A DNA stretch of 46,485 nt from an uncultured Lachnospiraceae bacterium (GTDB taxonomy: Bacteria; Bacillota; Clostridia; Lachnospirales; Lachnospiraceae). The translations under genes were made by a program, and so were the position numbers. The stretch lies in the NCBI GenBank assembly GCA_910588215.1, contig CAJUQJ010000032.1, positions 1-46,485 of the forward strand, in the 5' to 3' direction. Shown here piece by piece: positions 39,373 to 46,485 of this stretch. Positions within the stretch are counted from its first letter, which is position 1, and every line of letters begins with the position of its first letter. The notes beneath the pieces were generated by a model. It was not told where the DNA came from and did no database searches. It was given only the letters and a program-made list of their open reading frames with translations.

Positions 39373-41718
39373 CTACAGCGTTACAGTGACCTTATCTGCT
39401 TCCGGGGTCAGTATCGTATCCTTGCCGTCCACTGTCATGGCGGCGCCGGAAGCACTTGCCGCCTGTACATTGACAAGACGCACCGTATATGGTTTGCCTC
39501 CTGCATTCTCGGCCTTGATCGTTATCGTATCAGCGCTCTTCGTAATGCTCACCTGCAGATCTGCCTTCTGTTGCATATCATAGACTACGGTAGAGCACTC
39601 CTGATTGTCTGCAAGGGCATAGACACGTAACTCTACACCATCTGCATAGTCATAATCCGGCTTGTCATCGCAGGAGCCTAAGGCCACGATGGAATTCTCG
39701 CGCACCATCAGCGGCAGATGAAGATAATCGTAGGTCTTCTCTGTCCAGACACCGCCGGTCATCTCTTCCCCGGTGAAGAAGTCCGTCCAGGTGCCTTGCG
39801 GCAGATAGAAGGAACCGACACTCTCGTCGTTGAAGATCGGCGCTACCAGCAGGTTATCACCCAGCATATACTGTTTATCCAGATACCAGCAGTTGCGGTC
39901 CCTGGTGAATTCCAATACCATACTGCGCATAGTCGGCACACCGGAACGGGAGGTATCGACAGAGGTCTTGTACAGATACGGCATGAGGGAAGCCTTCAGC
40001 CTGGTAAAGGTTCTTACTACGTCCACTGCCTCTTCGTCATACAGCCACGGTACGCGGTAAGACTGGCTGCCATGCAGGCGGCTGTGGGAAGACAGAAGCC
40101 CGAAAGCCACCCAGCGCTTGTATACATCTGCCGTAGAGGTGTGCTCGAAGCCGCCGATGTCATGTGCCCAGAAGCCGAAACCGGACATCAGGAGGGACAG
40201 GCCGCCGCGAAGGCTTTCTTCCATGGATACATAGTCGGACCAGCAGTCGCCGCCCCAGTGTACTGGGAATTTCTGGCCGCCCACGGTAGCGGAACGGGCG
40301 AAGAGCACGGCTTCGCCTTTGCCGCGTTTGCGCTCCAGCAGGTCGTAGACTGTCTTGTTATATAAATACGTATAGAAGTTGTGCATCTTATCCGGATCGG
40401 AGCCGTCGTGGTATACACAGTTGACGGGGATCCTCTCACCGAAGTCCGTCTTGAAGCAGTCTACACCCATGTCGAGCAGCGCCTCCAGCTTGTCCTGATA
40501 CCACCTGCATGCTTCCGGGTTGGTGAAGTCTACCAGCGCCATGCCCGGCTGCCACATATCCCATTGCCATACGTCGCCGTTAGGCCGCTTTATGAAATAT
40601 CCGTTCTCTTTTCCTTCTGCAAAAAGGACAGACTCCTGGCCGATGTAGGGATTGATCCACACGCAGATGTTTAAGCCTTTGGCCTTGATCCTCGTTAACA
40701 TGCCTGCAGGATCGGGGAATACCTTTTCATCCCAAATGAAATCAGACCAGTGGAAGGCCTTCATCCAGAAGCAGTCGAAATGGAAGGTGCGCAGCGGGAT
40801 ACCCCGGTCCAGCATCCCGTCGATAAAGCTCATCACCGTCGCCTCATCGTAATCGGTCGTAAAAGAGGTGGACAGCCAAAGCCCAAAAGTCCAGGGCGCC
40901 GGAAGGGCAGGCTTGCCGGAAAGGTCGGTGTATCTTGTGAGCACATCCTTCATGGTGGGGCCGTTGAAGAAGAAGTAATCAAGACTGCCGCCCTTCACGC
41001 AGAAGGAAGTCTTGGTCACATTCTCCGTGCCGAATTCCATGGAGACGCGCTCGGGATGATTGACAAGTACGCCGTACCCTTTATTGGAAAGGAAGAAGGG
41101 GATGTTCTTGTAAGCCTGTTCCGTGCTGGTGCCGCCGTCCTCGTTGTAGATTTCCACGCTCTGCCCGTTTTTAACAAAAGGGGTGAAGCGTTCGCCGGTG
41201 CCGTAGAGCAGTTCGCCCACGTCTATCCCCAGTTGTTCCCGCATATAGGTATCTTCCAGGTCGCCGTCCACTTCGTAGAAATCGCCCTTGTAAGCGGTTT
41301 TCATCAGGGCAAGGTCACGTCCGCGGCTTTCGGTCAGTACTTTGCCGCCGCTTTTGTAGGTCATGGACCAGGGGTTCTTCGCGATGACAAGTGACAGCGA
41401 GCCGCTGGTGATGGTGATCGTTTCCTTTGTCTCTTCCACTTGAAGTTTCTGCGGCGCATCCAGTTTCAGCTCAAAAGAAGGCGTGCGCTCCAGCCGGCCC
41501 ATATGATGATCGGCCTGTATGCGCAGAATGTCCGGCATGGGGGAGGAGATGTGAATATTGAGATTGATGCCGCCCAGCGTATCCCCGCGGTGTCCGATCG
41601 GATGAGTAGGTGCGCATAAGGTCACTTCCGTGTCTGTTATCTTCGTATAGTAGACCTCCTGCGGTGAGAAGCAGGCCGTTCCTTCCCGGAACAGCCAACA
41701 GCCGTTGTTAAATTTCAT
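39373..41718 (-). CDS. yicI: Alpha-xylosidase, GH31 (YicI-like)
   Basis: 781 residues. Releases alpha-linked xylose from oligosaccharides such as isoprimeverose in the cytoplasm (no signal peptide). Catalytic signatures: nucleophile Asp425 in CFKTDFGERIP and acid/base Asp491 in VHWGGDCWSDY, each offset by nine from E. coli YicI Asp416 and Asp482. LWLSTSFTTDYDEATV, FHFDCFWMKAFHWSDFIWDE and FGFWAHDIGGFE are YicI-type substrate-site blocks. It is transcribed away from the YesM-type kinase and LplB/YtcP transporter, so that transporter probably imports its substrate. A promoter TGGTCA-17 bp-TATAAT lies 118 bp upstream. Confidence 0.95.
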   Translation of the reverse strand: MKFNNGCWLFREGTACFSPQEVYYTKITDTEVTLCAPTHPIGHRGDTLGGINLNIHISSPMPDILRIQADHHMGRLERTPSFELKLDAPQKLQVEETKETITITSGSLSLVIAKNPWSMTYKSGGKVLTESRGRDLALMKTAYKGDFYEVDGDLEDTYMREQLGIDVGELLYGTGERFTPFVKNGQSVEIYNEDGGTSTEQAYKNIPFFLSNKGYGVLVNHPERVSMEFGTENVTKTSFCVKGGSLDYFFFNGPTMKDVLTRYTDLSGKPALPAPWTFGLWLSTSFTTDYDEATVMSFIDGMLDRGIPLRTFHFDCFWMKAFHWSDFIWDEKVFPDPAGMLTRIKAKGLNICVWINPYIGQESVLFAEGKENGYFIKRPNGDVWQWDMWQPGMALVDFTNPEACRWYQDKLEALLDMGVDCFKTDFGERIPVNCVYHDGSDPDKMHNFYTYLYNKTVYDLLERKRGKGEAVLFARSATVGGQKFPVHWGGDCWSDYVSMEESLRGGLSLLMSGFGFWAHDIGGFEHTSTADVYKRWVAFGLLSSHSRLHGSQSYRVPWLYDEEAVDVVRTFTRLKASLMPYLYKTSVDTSRSGVPTMRSMVLEFTRDRNCWYLDKQYMLGDNLLVAPIFNDESVGSFYLPQGTWTDFFTGEEMTGGVWTEKTYDYLHLPLMVRENSIVALGSCDDKPDYDYADGVELRVYALADNQECSTVVYDMQQKADLQVSITKSADTITIKAENAGGKPYTVRLVNVQAASASGAAMTVDGKDTILTPEADKVTVTL

Positions 41719-41835
41719 ACAGATACCTCGCTTTCCGTACTATGATGTTGATCTGCCGTGATCGGCAGCCAAAATGTACATATGCGGTACATTGGCCGTC
41801 CGATGCAGTGGCTTGTATTGCTATCCGTATTATTG

Positions 41836-41864
41836 ATTATAGTAAAGAAAATGAAAAATGACCA
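41836..41864 (-). promoter_or_regulatory. Probable promoter of the GH31 gene
   Basis: Read on the minus strand: TGGTCA (41864-41859), 17-bp spacer, TATAAT (41841-41836). This is the same architecture as the glgP promoter. The 319-bp divergent region (41719-42037) shows no other clear feature; no convincing plus-strand promoter for the kinase was found. Confidence 0.55.
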
Positions 41865-42037
41865 GCACCATTTTTAGATGCAAAGTACATGAAATTTTTG
41901 CTGTGGCTAAGAGGGTTGAAGAATGTTAAGATAAATAAGGATTCCAAAATCAGTTAATACAGACAGTGCATCAGATATGAAATTTCCAGGGGCGTTAACA
42001 TATGGAAGTATAACAGGAAAAAGGCAGTACAACAGCT

Positions 42038-43843
42038 ATGTTCAAGAGACTACGTTTCACAAGAATTTTCAGCAAAGCCAAGATCAGGAAGCAGCTCTAT
42101 CTTGTCTATGCGGCGGTCGTGGTAGTGCCGGTGGTTCTGATCGGCACATTTTTGCTGTTCAACAATTACCGCATGATGGTCCATTACCACGAGGACTTGC
42201 TGGAGGCAGACAACCGCCGAGTCAAAAATATACTGTTTGAGATCACGACGCAGATCTACAATATATCGGAGAGTATCTCTTTTGACAGTAATATACAGAG
42301 TCTGTTGACGACACAGTTTGCCGCACCTTCCACCTGTACGCTGGCAATCTCGCAGAATGTGCTTCTGGATAATTACTTAAGCGCCTATACGGAGATCAGA
42401 AAGATTGACGTGTATACGGATAATCCCACCTTTGTAGGCGCCAAGCAGTTCCATCCCGCAAATGAGGAGATTGAGAGGAAAGAGTGGTATCAGAAGGCAG
42501 TCTCCCAGGCGGGCATCTTCTGGGAGGGGATGTCGTGGTACGACGAGTATGGCAATGAGTACTGGGAACTTTGTCTGGTACGGAAGATTCCGCTCATCAA
42601 TTCGCCTTATCACGCGGTGCTGGTGATCCATGTCAGTGACGATTATCTGCGGATGCGGCTGGACAGTGGCGATTATCTCAGCGAGATATCCGTGGACCAG
42701 GGACCGGTCTGTTACAGCTCCGACAGGATGAAGTATGGTCTGCGCCAGCCGGATGTGATCGATTACGAACAGCCCTATTTTCAGCGAAAAGGCCGTATCC
42801 GACAGGAGGGTGTGCAGTGCTTTGTCAATATTTCCGCACTGCACACGTATCAGTCGGATTCCAGGCTGTATATCTGTACGCTGGATTCCAACGGCTATCG
42901 GAACATACGCAATATCCTCCTCTTGTGCGGCGCTGTTTTACTGCTGGCGCTGGCGATCCCGCTGATCATGATCCATTTTTTTACTGCTTATTTCGTAGAG
43001 CGGGTGGGCGTGCTGAGACAGGAGATGCACAAGGCCAGCAACCAGGACTATGAGCTGATCCCGATCTTTCAGGGGAATGATGAGCTGTCGGAAGCCTTTG
43101 CAGATCTGAAAGTCATGGTGAAGAATATCAAGGAGCAGGAGTCGAAGGTCTACGAGGCGCAGATCAAAGAGCAGACGCTTCTGATCAGGCAGCAGGAGAT
43201 GGAGTTTAAGATGCTGGCCAGTCAGATCAATCCGCATTTTCTCTATAATACATTGGAGACGATACGTATGAAGGCGTTTACGGCGGGGGACAGAGAAGTG
43301 GCGACGGCGGTCAAGCTGCTGGGCAAATCCATGCGCTATGTGCTGGAGAATGTTGGCACTTCCTTTAGTACATTGGAGAAAGAGTTGGATCATGTGGATG
43401 TCTATATGATGATACAACATCTGCGTTTCGGCGATAGGATCCTCTACGAGAGGAAGGTGGAAGAGGGGCTTGACCTGTCGGCATATCAGATCCTGCCTCT
43501 GCTGTTACAGCCTGTGGTTGAGAATGCGATCGTGCATGGTATGGAGGAAAAGGAGGAGGGCGGTCTGATCACGCTTTCGGTCTATACCGGAACGCCCGAC
43601 CGGACAAAGCTGCTCTTTATCGATGTGGAGGATAACGGGTGCGGCATGACGGAGGAGGTCCTTGGGAAACTGCGCCGGGATATCGAGGATCGTGATATCA
43701 GCAGGAGCAAGAGTATCGGGCTGTACAATATCAATCAGCGTTTGAAACTGCATTACGGAGACGGCTACCGGATTCATATTGATGCCAGGCCGCAGACCGG
43801 TACGATCGTTAGATTGATGATTCCGGTAGAATCAATGAAGTGA
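42038..43843 (+). CDS. YesM-type sensor histidine kinase
   Basis: 601 residues. The membrane helix at about 21-43 and a second near 288-312 flank an extracellular double-Cache-like sensor region. HAMP-like residues follow, then the HisKA_7TM-less His_kinase domain of the YesM/LytS class with phospho-acceptor His400 in QINPHFLYNTLE, and an HATPase domain (LLLQPVVENAIVHGM, VEDNGCGM). This class usually controls sugar uptake with an AraC-type response regulator encoded next door. None is adjacent here; the downstream genes are the transporter itself. The likely signal is an extracellular sugar or the binding-protein complex. Confidence 0.93.
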   Translation: MFKRLRFTRIFSKAKIRKQLYLVYAAVVVVPVVLIGTFLLFNNYRMMVHYHEDLLEADNRRVKNILFEITTQIYNISESISFDSNIQSLLTTQFAAPSTCTLAISQNVLLDNYLSAYTEIRKIDVYTDNPTFVGAKQFHPANEEIERKEWYQKAVSQAGIFWEGMSWYDEYGNEYWELCLVRKIPLINSPYHAVLVIHVSDDYLRMRLDSGDYLSEISVDQGPVCYSSDRMKYGLRQPDVIDYEQPYFQRKGRIRQEGVQCFVNISALHTYQSDSRLYICTLDSNGYRNIRNILLLCGAVLLLALAIPLIMIHFFTAYFVERVGVLRQEMHKASNQDYELIPIFQGNDELSEAFADLKVMVKNIKEQESKVYEAQIKEQTLLIRQQEMEFKMLASQINPHFLYNTLETIRMKAFTAGDREVATAVKLLGKSMRYVLENVGTSFSTLEKELDHVDVYMMIQHLRFGDRILYERKVEEGLDLSAYQILPLLLQPVVENAIVHGMEEKEEGGLITLSVYTGTPDRTKLLFIDVEDNGCGMTEEVLGKLRRDIEDRDISRSKSIGLYNINQRLKLHYGDGYRIHIDARPQTGTIVRLMIPVESMK

Positions 43844-43856
43844 TATGTCTGAATGA

Positions 43857-43908
43857 TATCCTCAGTGATCAAAGTTATATACGTGTATTTTTTTGTCCAC
43901 TGAGGGCA
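43857..43908. repeat. TACCCTC hairpin repeat, 52-bp copy
   Basis: TATCCTCAGTGATCAAAG on the left and TTTTGTCCACTGAGGGCA on the right, a somewhat diverged copy. It starts 13 bp after the kinase stop and may end or attenuate its transcript. Confidence 0.7.
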
Positions 43909-43977
43909 GGGTAAAATTAAGACTGTATTTTTCATCTATTTTGTTCGGTATTTTTAATTTTATAAATTTTTTATAAT

Positions 43978-44021
43978 AAATGCATCGCTTGGGAAGTACG
44001 ATTCCTGCGGTGCATTTATTT
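43978..44021 (+). terminator. Hairpin in the leader of the ABC permease gene
   Basis: AAATGCATCGC (43978-43988) pairs with GCGGTGCATTT (44007-44017, one wobble), followed by ATTTC. A TATAAT (43972-43977) precedes it, but no fitting -35 was found. It could attenuate transcription into the transporter genes. Confidence 0.45.
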
Positions 44022-44049
44022 CATTATGTGAGAGAAAGGATGAGCAGAC

Positions 44050-44991
44050 ATGAGTGTAAAAAAATCTCAAAAAGAGACAAGGGTCAAGCAGAAGTTCAGC
44101 GGGCAGCTTATGTGGAAGCAGCGGTATCTGTTGTTGATGTCGGTTCCGTTCGTTGTTTGGCTGATCGTTTTCAAGTACATTCCCCTGTGGGGATGGACGA
44201 TGGCGTTCCAGGAGGTGAAACCTAAGACTTTTCCTTTACCGATCTGGCAGCGTCCCTTTGTAGGATTTGATAATTTCATAAAGGCTTTTCAGGATCGTGT
44301 TTTCGGTCAGACGTTGATCAATACGCTTGGTCTCAGTATTCTGGGCATCGCGCTCGGGACGATCATGGCGATCTTGTTTGCGCTGGTACTGAATGAGATC
44401 TGTTTCGTTAAGTTTAAGAAGATCACACAGACGATCTCTTACCTGCCCCACTTTGTATCTTGGGTGGTTATCGCCAGTATCGCGAAGATGGTACTCAATG
44501 ACGGTGGTATGCTGGATTCCCTTTTACACACGAAGCTGGGGCTGATGAGTACGAACTCCCCGCTTTTCTGGCTGACGGTATGTATCATCAATATCTGGAA
44601 AGAGGTAGGCTGGGATGCCATCGTATATCTCTCCGCTATGGCAGGAATCGACACAGGCCTGTATGAGGCGGCTAAGGTGGACGGCGCGAATCGTCTGCAG
44701 AGGATCTGGCATATCACCCTTCCGGGCATCAAGCCTCAGATCGTAGTATTGCTGATCATGGGTGTGGGCGGCGCACTGAATGTAGGAATGGAACGTCAGA
44801 TGCTTCTGAGCAATGGTATCGTACAGGATCATGCAATGGTACTTTCCTGGTTCGCTTACCTGCGAGGTATCGGTAACAGTAACTATGGGTTAGGTACTGC
44901 GATCGGCATGTTCCAGTCGCTAGTCGGCATTACCCTCCTCCTTATCGCAAATAAGGTCGCAGGCTTGCTCGGCGAGAGCAGATTGATTTAA
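44050..44991 (+). CDS. Sugar ABC transporter permease, LplB type
   Basis: 313 residues with six membrane helices of the binding-protein-dependent (MalF-like) class. The N-terminus carries a long basic cytoplasmic segment before the first helix (LLLMSVPFVVWLIVFKYIPLWG). The EAA loop that docks on the ATPase is at residues 206-225 (EAAKVDGANRLQRIWHITLP). FKYIPLWGWTMAFQ and VGWDAIVYLSAMAGID are characteristic of LplB-type permeases. RBS GAAAGGA lies 9 nt upstream. Works with the second permease 14 bp downstream and the binding protein at 46050. The ATPase is not encoded here and is probably a shared MsmK-type protein. Confidence 0.95.
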   Translation: MSVKKSQKETRVKQKFSGQLMWKQRYLLLMSVPFVVWLIVFKYIPLWGWTMAFQEVKPKTFPLPIWQRPFVGFDNFIKAFQDRVFGQTLINTLGLSILGIALGTIMAILFALVLNEICFVKFKKITQTISYLPHFVSWVVIASIAKMVLNDGGMLDSLLHTKLGLMSTNSPLFWLTVCIINIWKEVGWDAIVYLSAMAGIDTGLYEAAKVDGANRLQRIWHITLPGIKPQIVVLLIMGVGGALNVGMERQMLLSNGIVQDHAMVLSWFAYLRGIGNSNYGLGTAIGMFQSLVGITLLLIANKVAGLLGESRLI

Positions 44992-45005
44992 AGGAGGAAA
45001 CGACC

Positions 45006-45893
45006 ATGGCAAAAGTGAAGAGTCACAGAATCAAAAGTAATGACAATATCCTGGATTACATATTGGTGGTCGTGTGCCTGTTTATCATGATCGTCACGAT
45101 CTATCCGTTCCTGAACGTGCTGGCGATCTCCTTCAACGACCCGATCGATACGATGCGCAATATTAACTTTATCATTCCCAGATCTTTTACTTTAAGCAAC
45201 TATATCTATGTGTTCAAGGAAAACGATCTGATGAAGCCGATCTTCCTGTCGGTGGCAAGAACAGTGATCGGCGCCGGTGCGGGTGTGATCTGTACGGCGA
45301 TGCTGGCTTATGTGCTGAGCCGGAAGGACTTCTACTTTAACAAATTGTTTACTACATTGTTCGTTATCACTATGTATGTCAGCGGTGGTCTGATTCCAGA
45401 ATACCTGTTGCTGATGAGAGATCTGAAAATGGGCAATAACTTCCTGGTCTACATCATTCCGGGACTGATCTGGGTCTACAACGTGATCCTCGTCCGCTCC
45501 TTTATCGAAGGACTTCCGATCGCGCTGCAGGAGGCAGCCAAGGTGGACGGCGCCAATGACTTTACGATCTGGCTCAGGATCGTGTTGCCTCTATGTACAC
45601 CGGTCATGGCTACGGTGGCGTTGTTCCAGGCAGTAGGACAGTGGAATTCCTTCATGGATACATACCTGTATGCAAAGGATCTGCCTACTCTACAGTATGT
45701 ATTGTACGAGATCATGGAGAAGGCGACAGTTAAGATCGATCCGCACGCGGCAGAACAGCTGAAGACGGCAGTTTCCCCGATGTCTGTTCGTATGGCGGTA
45801 ACAGTGGTGGCGACAGTTCCGATTATCATCGTATATCCGTTCCTGCAGAAGTATTTTGTGGGCGGCATGACAGTCGGCGCGGTGAAAGACTGA
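45006..45893 (+). CDS. Sugar ABC transporter permease, LplC/YtcP type
   Basis: 295 residues, six membrane helices, MalG-like. EAA loop at about 176-195 (EAAKVDGANDFTIWLRIVLP). The GGLIPEYLLLMRDLKMGNNF segment and C-terminal YPFLQKYFVGGMTVGAVKD are typical of the YtcP subclass. RBS AAAGGAGGAAA overlaps the end of the LplB-type gene region, with 14 bp between the two ORFs, so they are translated together. Partner of the LplB-type permease in one transporter. Confidence 0.95.
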   Translation: MAKVKSHRIKSNDNILDYILVVVCLFIMIVTIYPFLNVLAISFNDPIDTMRNINFIIPRSFTLSNYIYVFKENDLMKPIFLSVARTVIGAGAGVICTAMLAYVLSRKDFYFNKLFTTLFVITMYVSGGLIPEYLLLMRDLKMGNNFLVYIIPGLIWVYNVILVRSFIEGLPIALQEAAKVDGANDFTIWLRIVLPLCTPVMATVALFQAVGQWNSFMDTYLYAKDLPTLQYVLYEIMEKATVKIDPHAAEQLKTAVSPMSVRMAVTVVATVPIIIVYPFLQKYFVGGMTVGAVKD

Positions 45894-46049
45894 TACGGCA
45901 GAAGAATTTCATTGTGTGTATGAGATGTGTAAGAGAAGGGATCTAGTTATAGAAAAGGTATTAATACGGCCTGTGCGGATATCGTGCGGACGTAACAATA
46001 TAAAAATAAGTGTTAGATAAGTTCCAAGGAAACAGAAGGGAGAAGAAGT

Positions 46050-46485
46050 ATGAAAAAAAGAAAAGTTTTTGCATTACTGCTGGCGGCAGCAATGGCGGCA
46101 GGAACACTTACAGGCTGTGGCGGCGGTGATTCCGCTGCGACTACAGACGATGCGGCATCCGGTGAGGAAAGCAGCAGTGAGGGCGACAGTGCAGAGTCCG
46201 GCGAGGTTATCGAACTGACTTTCTTCAGTGCAGACGCAAACCAGGACGATCCCTGGACAGACCCTGTAGCATTGGCGATCACGGAGGCGACAGGCGTTAA
46301 GTTAAAGACAGACCGTCCGATCGGTGGCAATGATGAGAGTGAATCAGTTGCACTGATGATCGCTGAGGAGAAATATCCGGATATCATCTTTGCAAAAGGT
46401 TCGGCAGGCAGTCTGATCGATGCGGGTGTCATGATGGATATGACTGATCTGATCGAAGAGTATGGTCCCAATATCAAGAAGCTGT
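46050..46485 (+). CDS. Sugar-binding lipoprotein of the ABC transporter, 3'-truncated by the window edge
   Basis: The first 145 codons of an extracellular solute-binding protein. MKKRKVFALLLAAAMAAGTL followed by TGCGGG is a lipoprotein signal with lipobox LTGC. An Asp/Ser/Glu-rich linker (27-50) leads to the start of the binding lobe (IELTFFSADANQDDPWTDPV, then ATGVKLK and PDIIFAKG). RBS GAAGGGAGAAG is upstream. It continues past the window. The gap of 156 bp after the permease shows no terminator, so it is probably co-transcribed. It is of the same class as the pseudogene at 6205-6935. Confidence 0.92.
   Translation, partial: MKKRKVFALLLAAAMAAGTLTGCGGGDSAATTDDAASGEESSSEGDSAESGEVIELTFFSADANQDDPWTDPVALAITEATGVKLKTDRPIGGNDESESVALMIAEEKYPDIIFAKGSAGSLIDAGVMMDMTDLIEEYGPNIKKL

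Overview
The window looks like a chromosomal stretch from a spore-forming, Gram-positive, gut-type Clostridia, most probably Lachnospiraceae. The grounds are strong AGGAGG-type ribosome binding sites, engulfment and coat genes (spoIID, spoIIQ, a sipL-like gene), class-B pyrK/pyrD, a YesM-type kinase beside an LplB/YtcP transporter, and moderate GC with AT-rich intergenic regions. This is inference from gene content; no marker gene or rRNA is present to name a species.

Layout. 1-5.9 kb: the 3' part of ileS, then glgP. 5.9-10.6 kb: a decayed, repeat-rich zone with remnants of a sugar-binding protein, an acetylxylan-esterase-like protein, SGNH hydrolases, a surface protein and a GH2 enzyme, between an intact Rpn-family nuclease gene (7.8-8.7 kb) and an orphan 170-residue gene. 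10.6-14.1 kb: an AraC-type regulator divergent from two Gfo/Idh/MocA oxidoreductases. 14.3-16.0 kb: an AT-rich three-gene cassette with a RelA/SpoT-type nucleotide pyrophosphokinase domain, a candidate toxSAS-like defence or toxin-antitoxin module. 16.1-22.7 kb: a promoter, structured RNA and terminator unit ahead of hflX, an acyltransferase, an aconitase-family hydratase behind a repeated pseudoknot-like leader, and a calcium-binding-repeat protein. 22.8-28.1 kb: spoIID, spoIIQ, an amidohydrolase and a GH9-like lipoprotein. 28.2-34.6 kb: plsC, a PrcB-like lipoprotein, pyrC-pyrK-pyrD and a sipL-like gene. 34.8-39.3 kb: a membrane/spermidine-synthase fusion and an ABC-2-like pair. 39.4-46.5 kb: a carbohydrate locus with a GH31 alpha-xylosidase divergent from a YesM-type kinase, two permeases and the start of a binding lipoprotein, consistent with uptake and cleavage of alpha-xylosylated oligosaccharides.

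The most notable non-coding content is several families of palindromic or structured repeats, each seen two to four times in 46 kb, some nested and some altering coding sequences. The best candidates for something undescribed are (a) the RBS-carrying leader at 9841-9940 and 19005-19126, where a hairpin loop is complementary to the bases just 5' of the Shine-Dalgarno and a local hairpin competes for the same bases; (b) the RelA/SpoT cassette; (c) the RNA ahead of hflX; and (d) a nine-G tract inside a promoter spacer at 9224-9232. Several proteins of usually catalytic families lack key residues here: SpoIID, SpoIIQ and the GH9-like protein.
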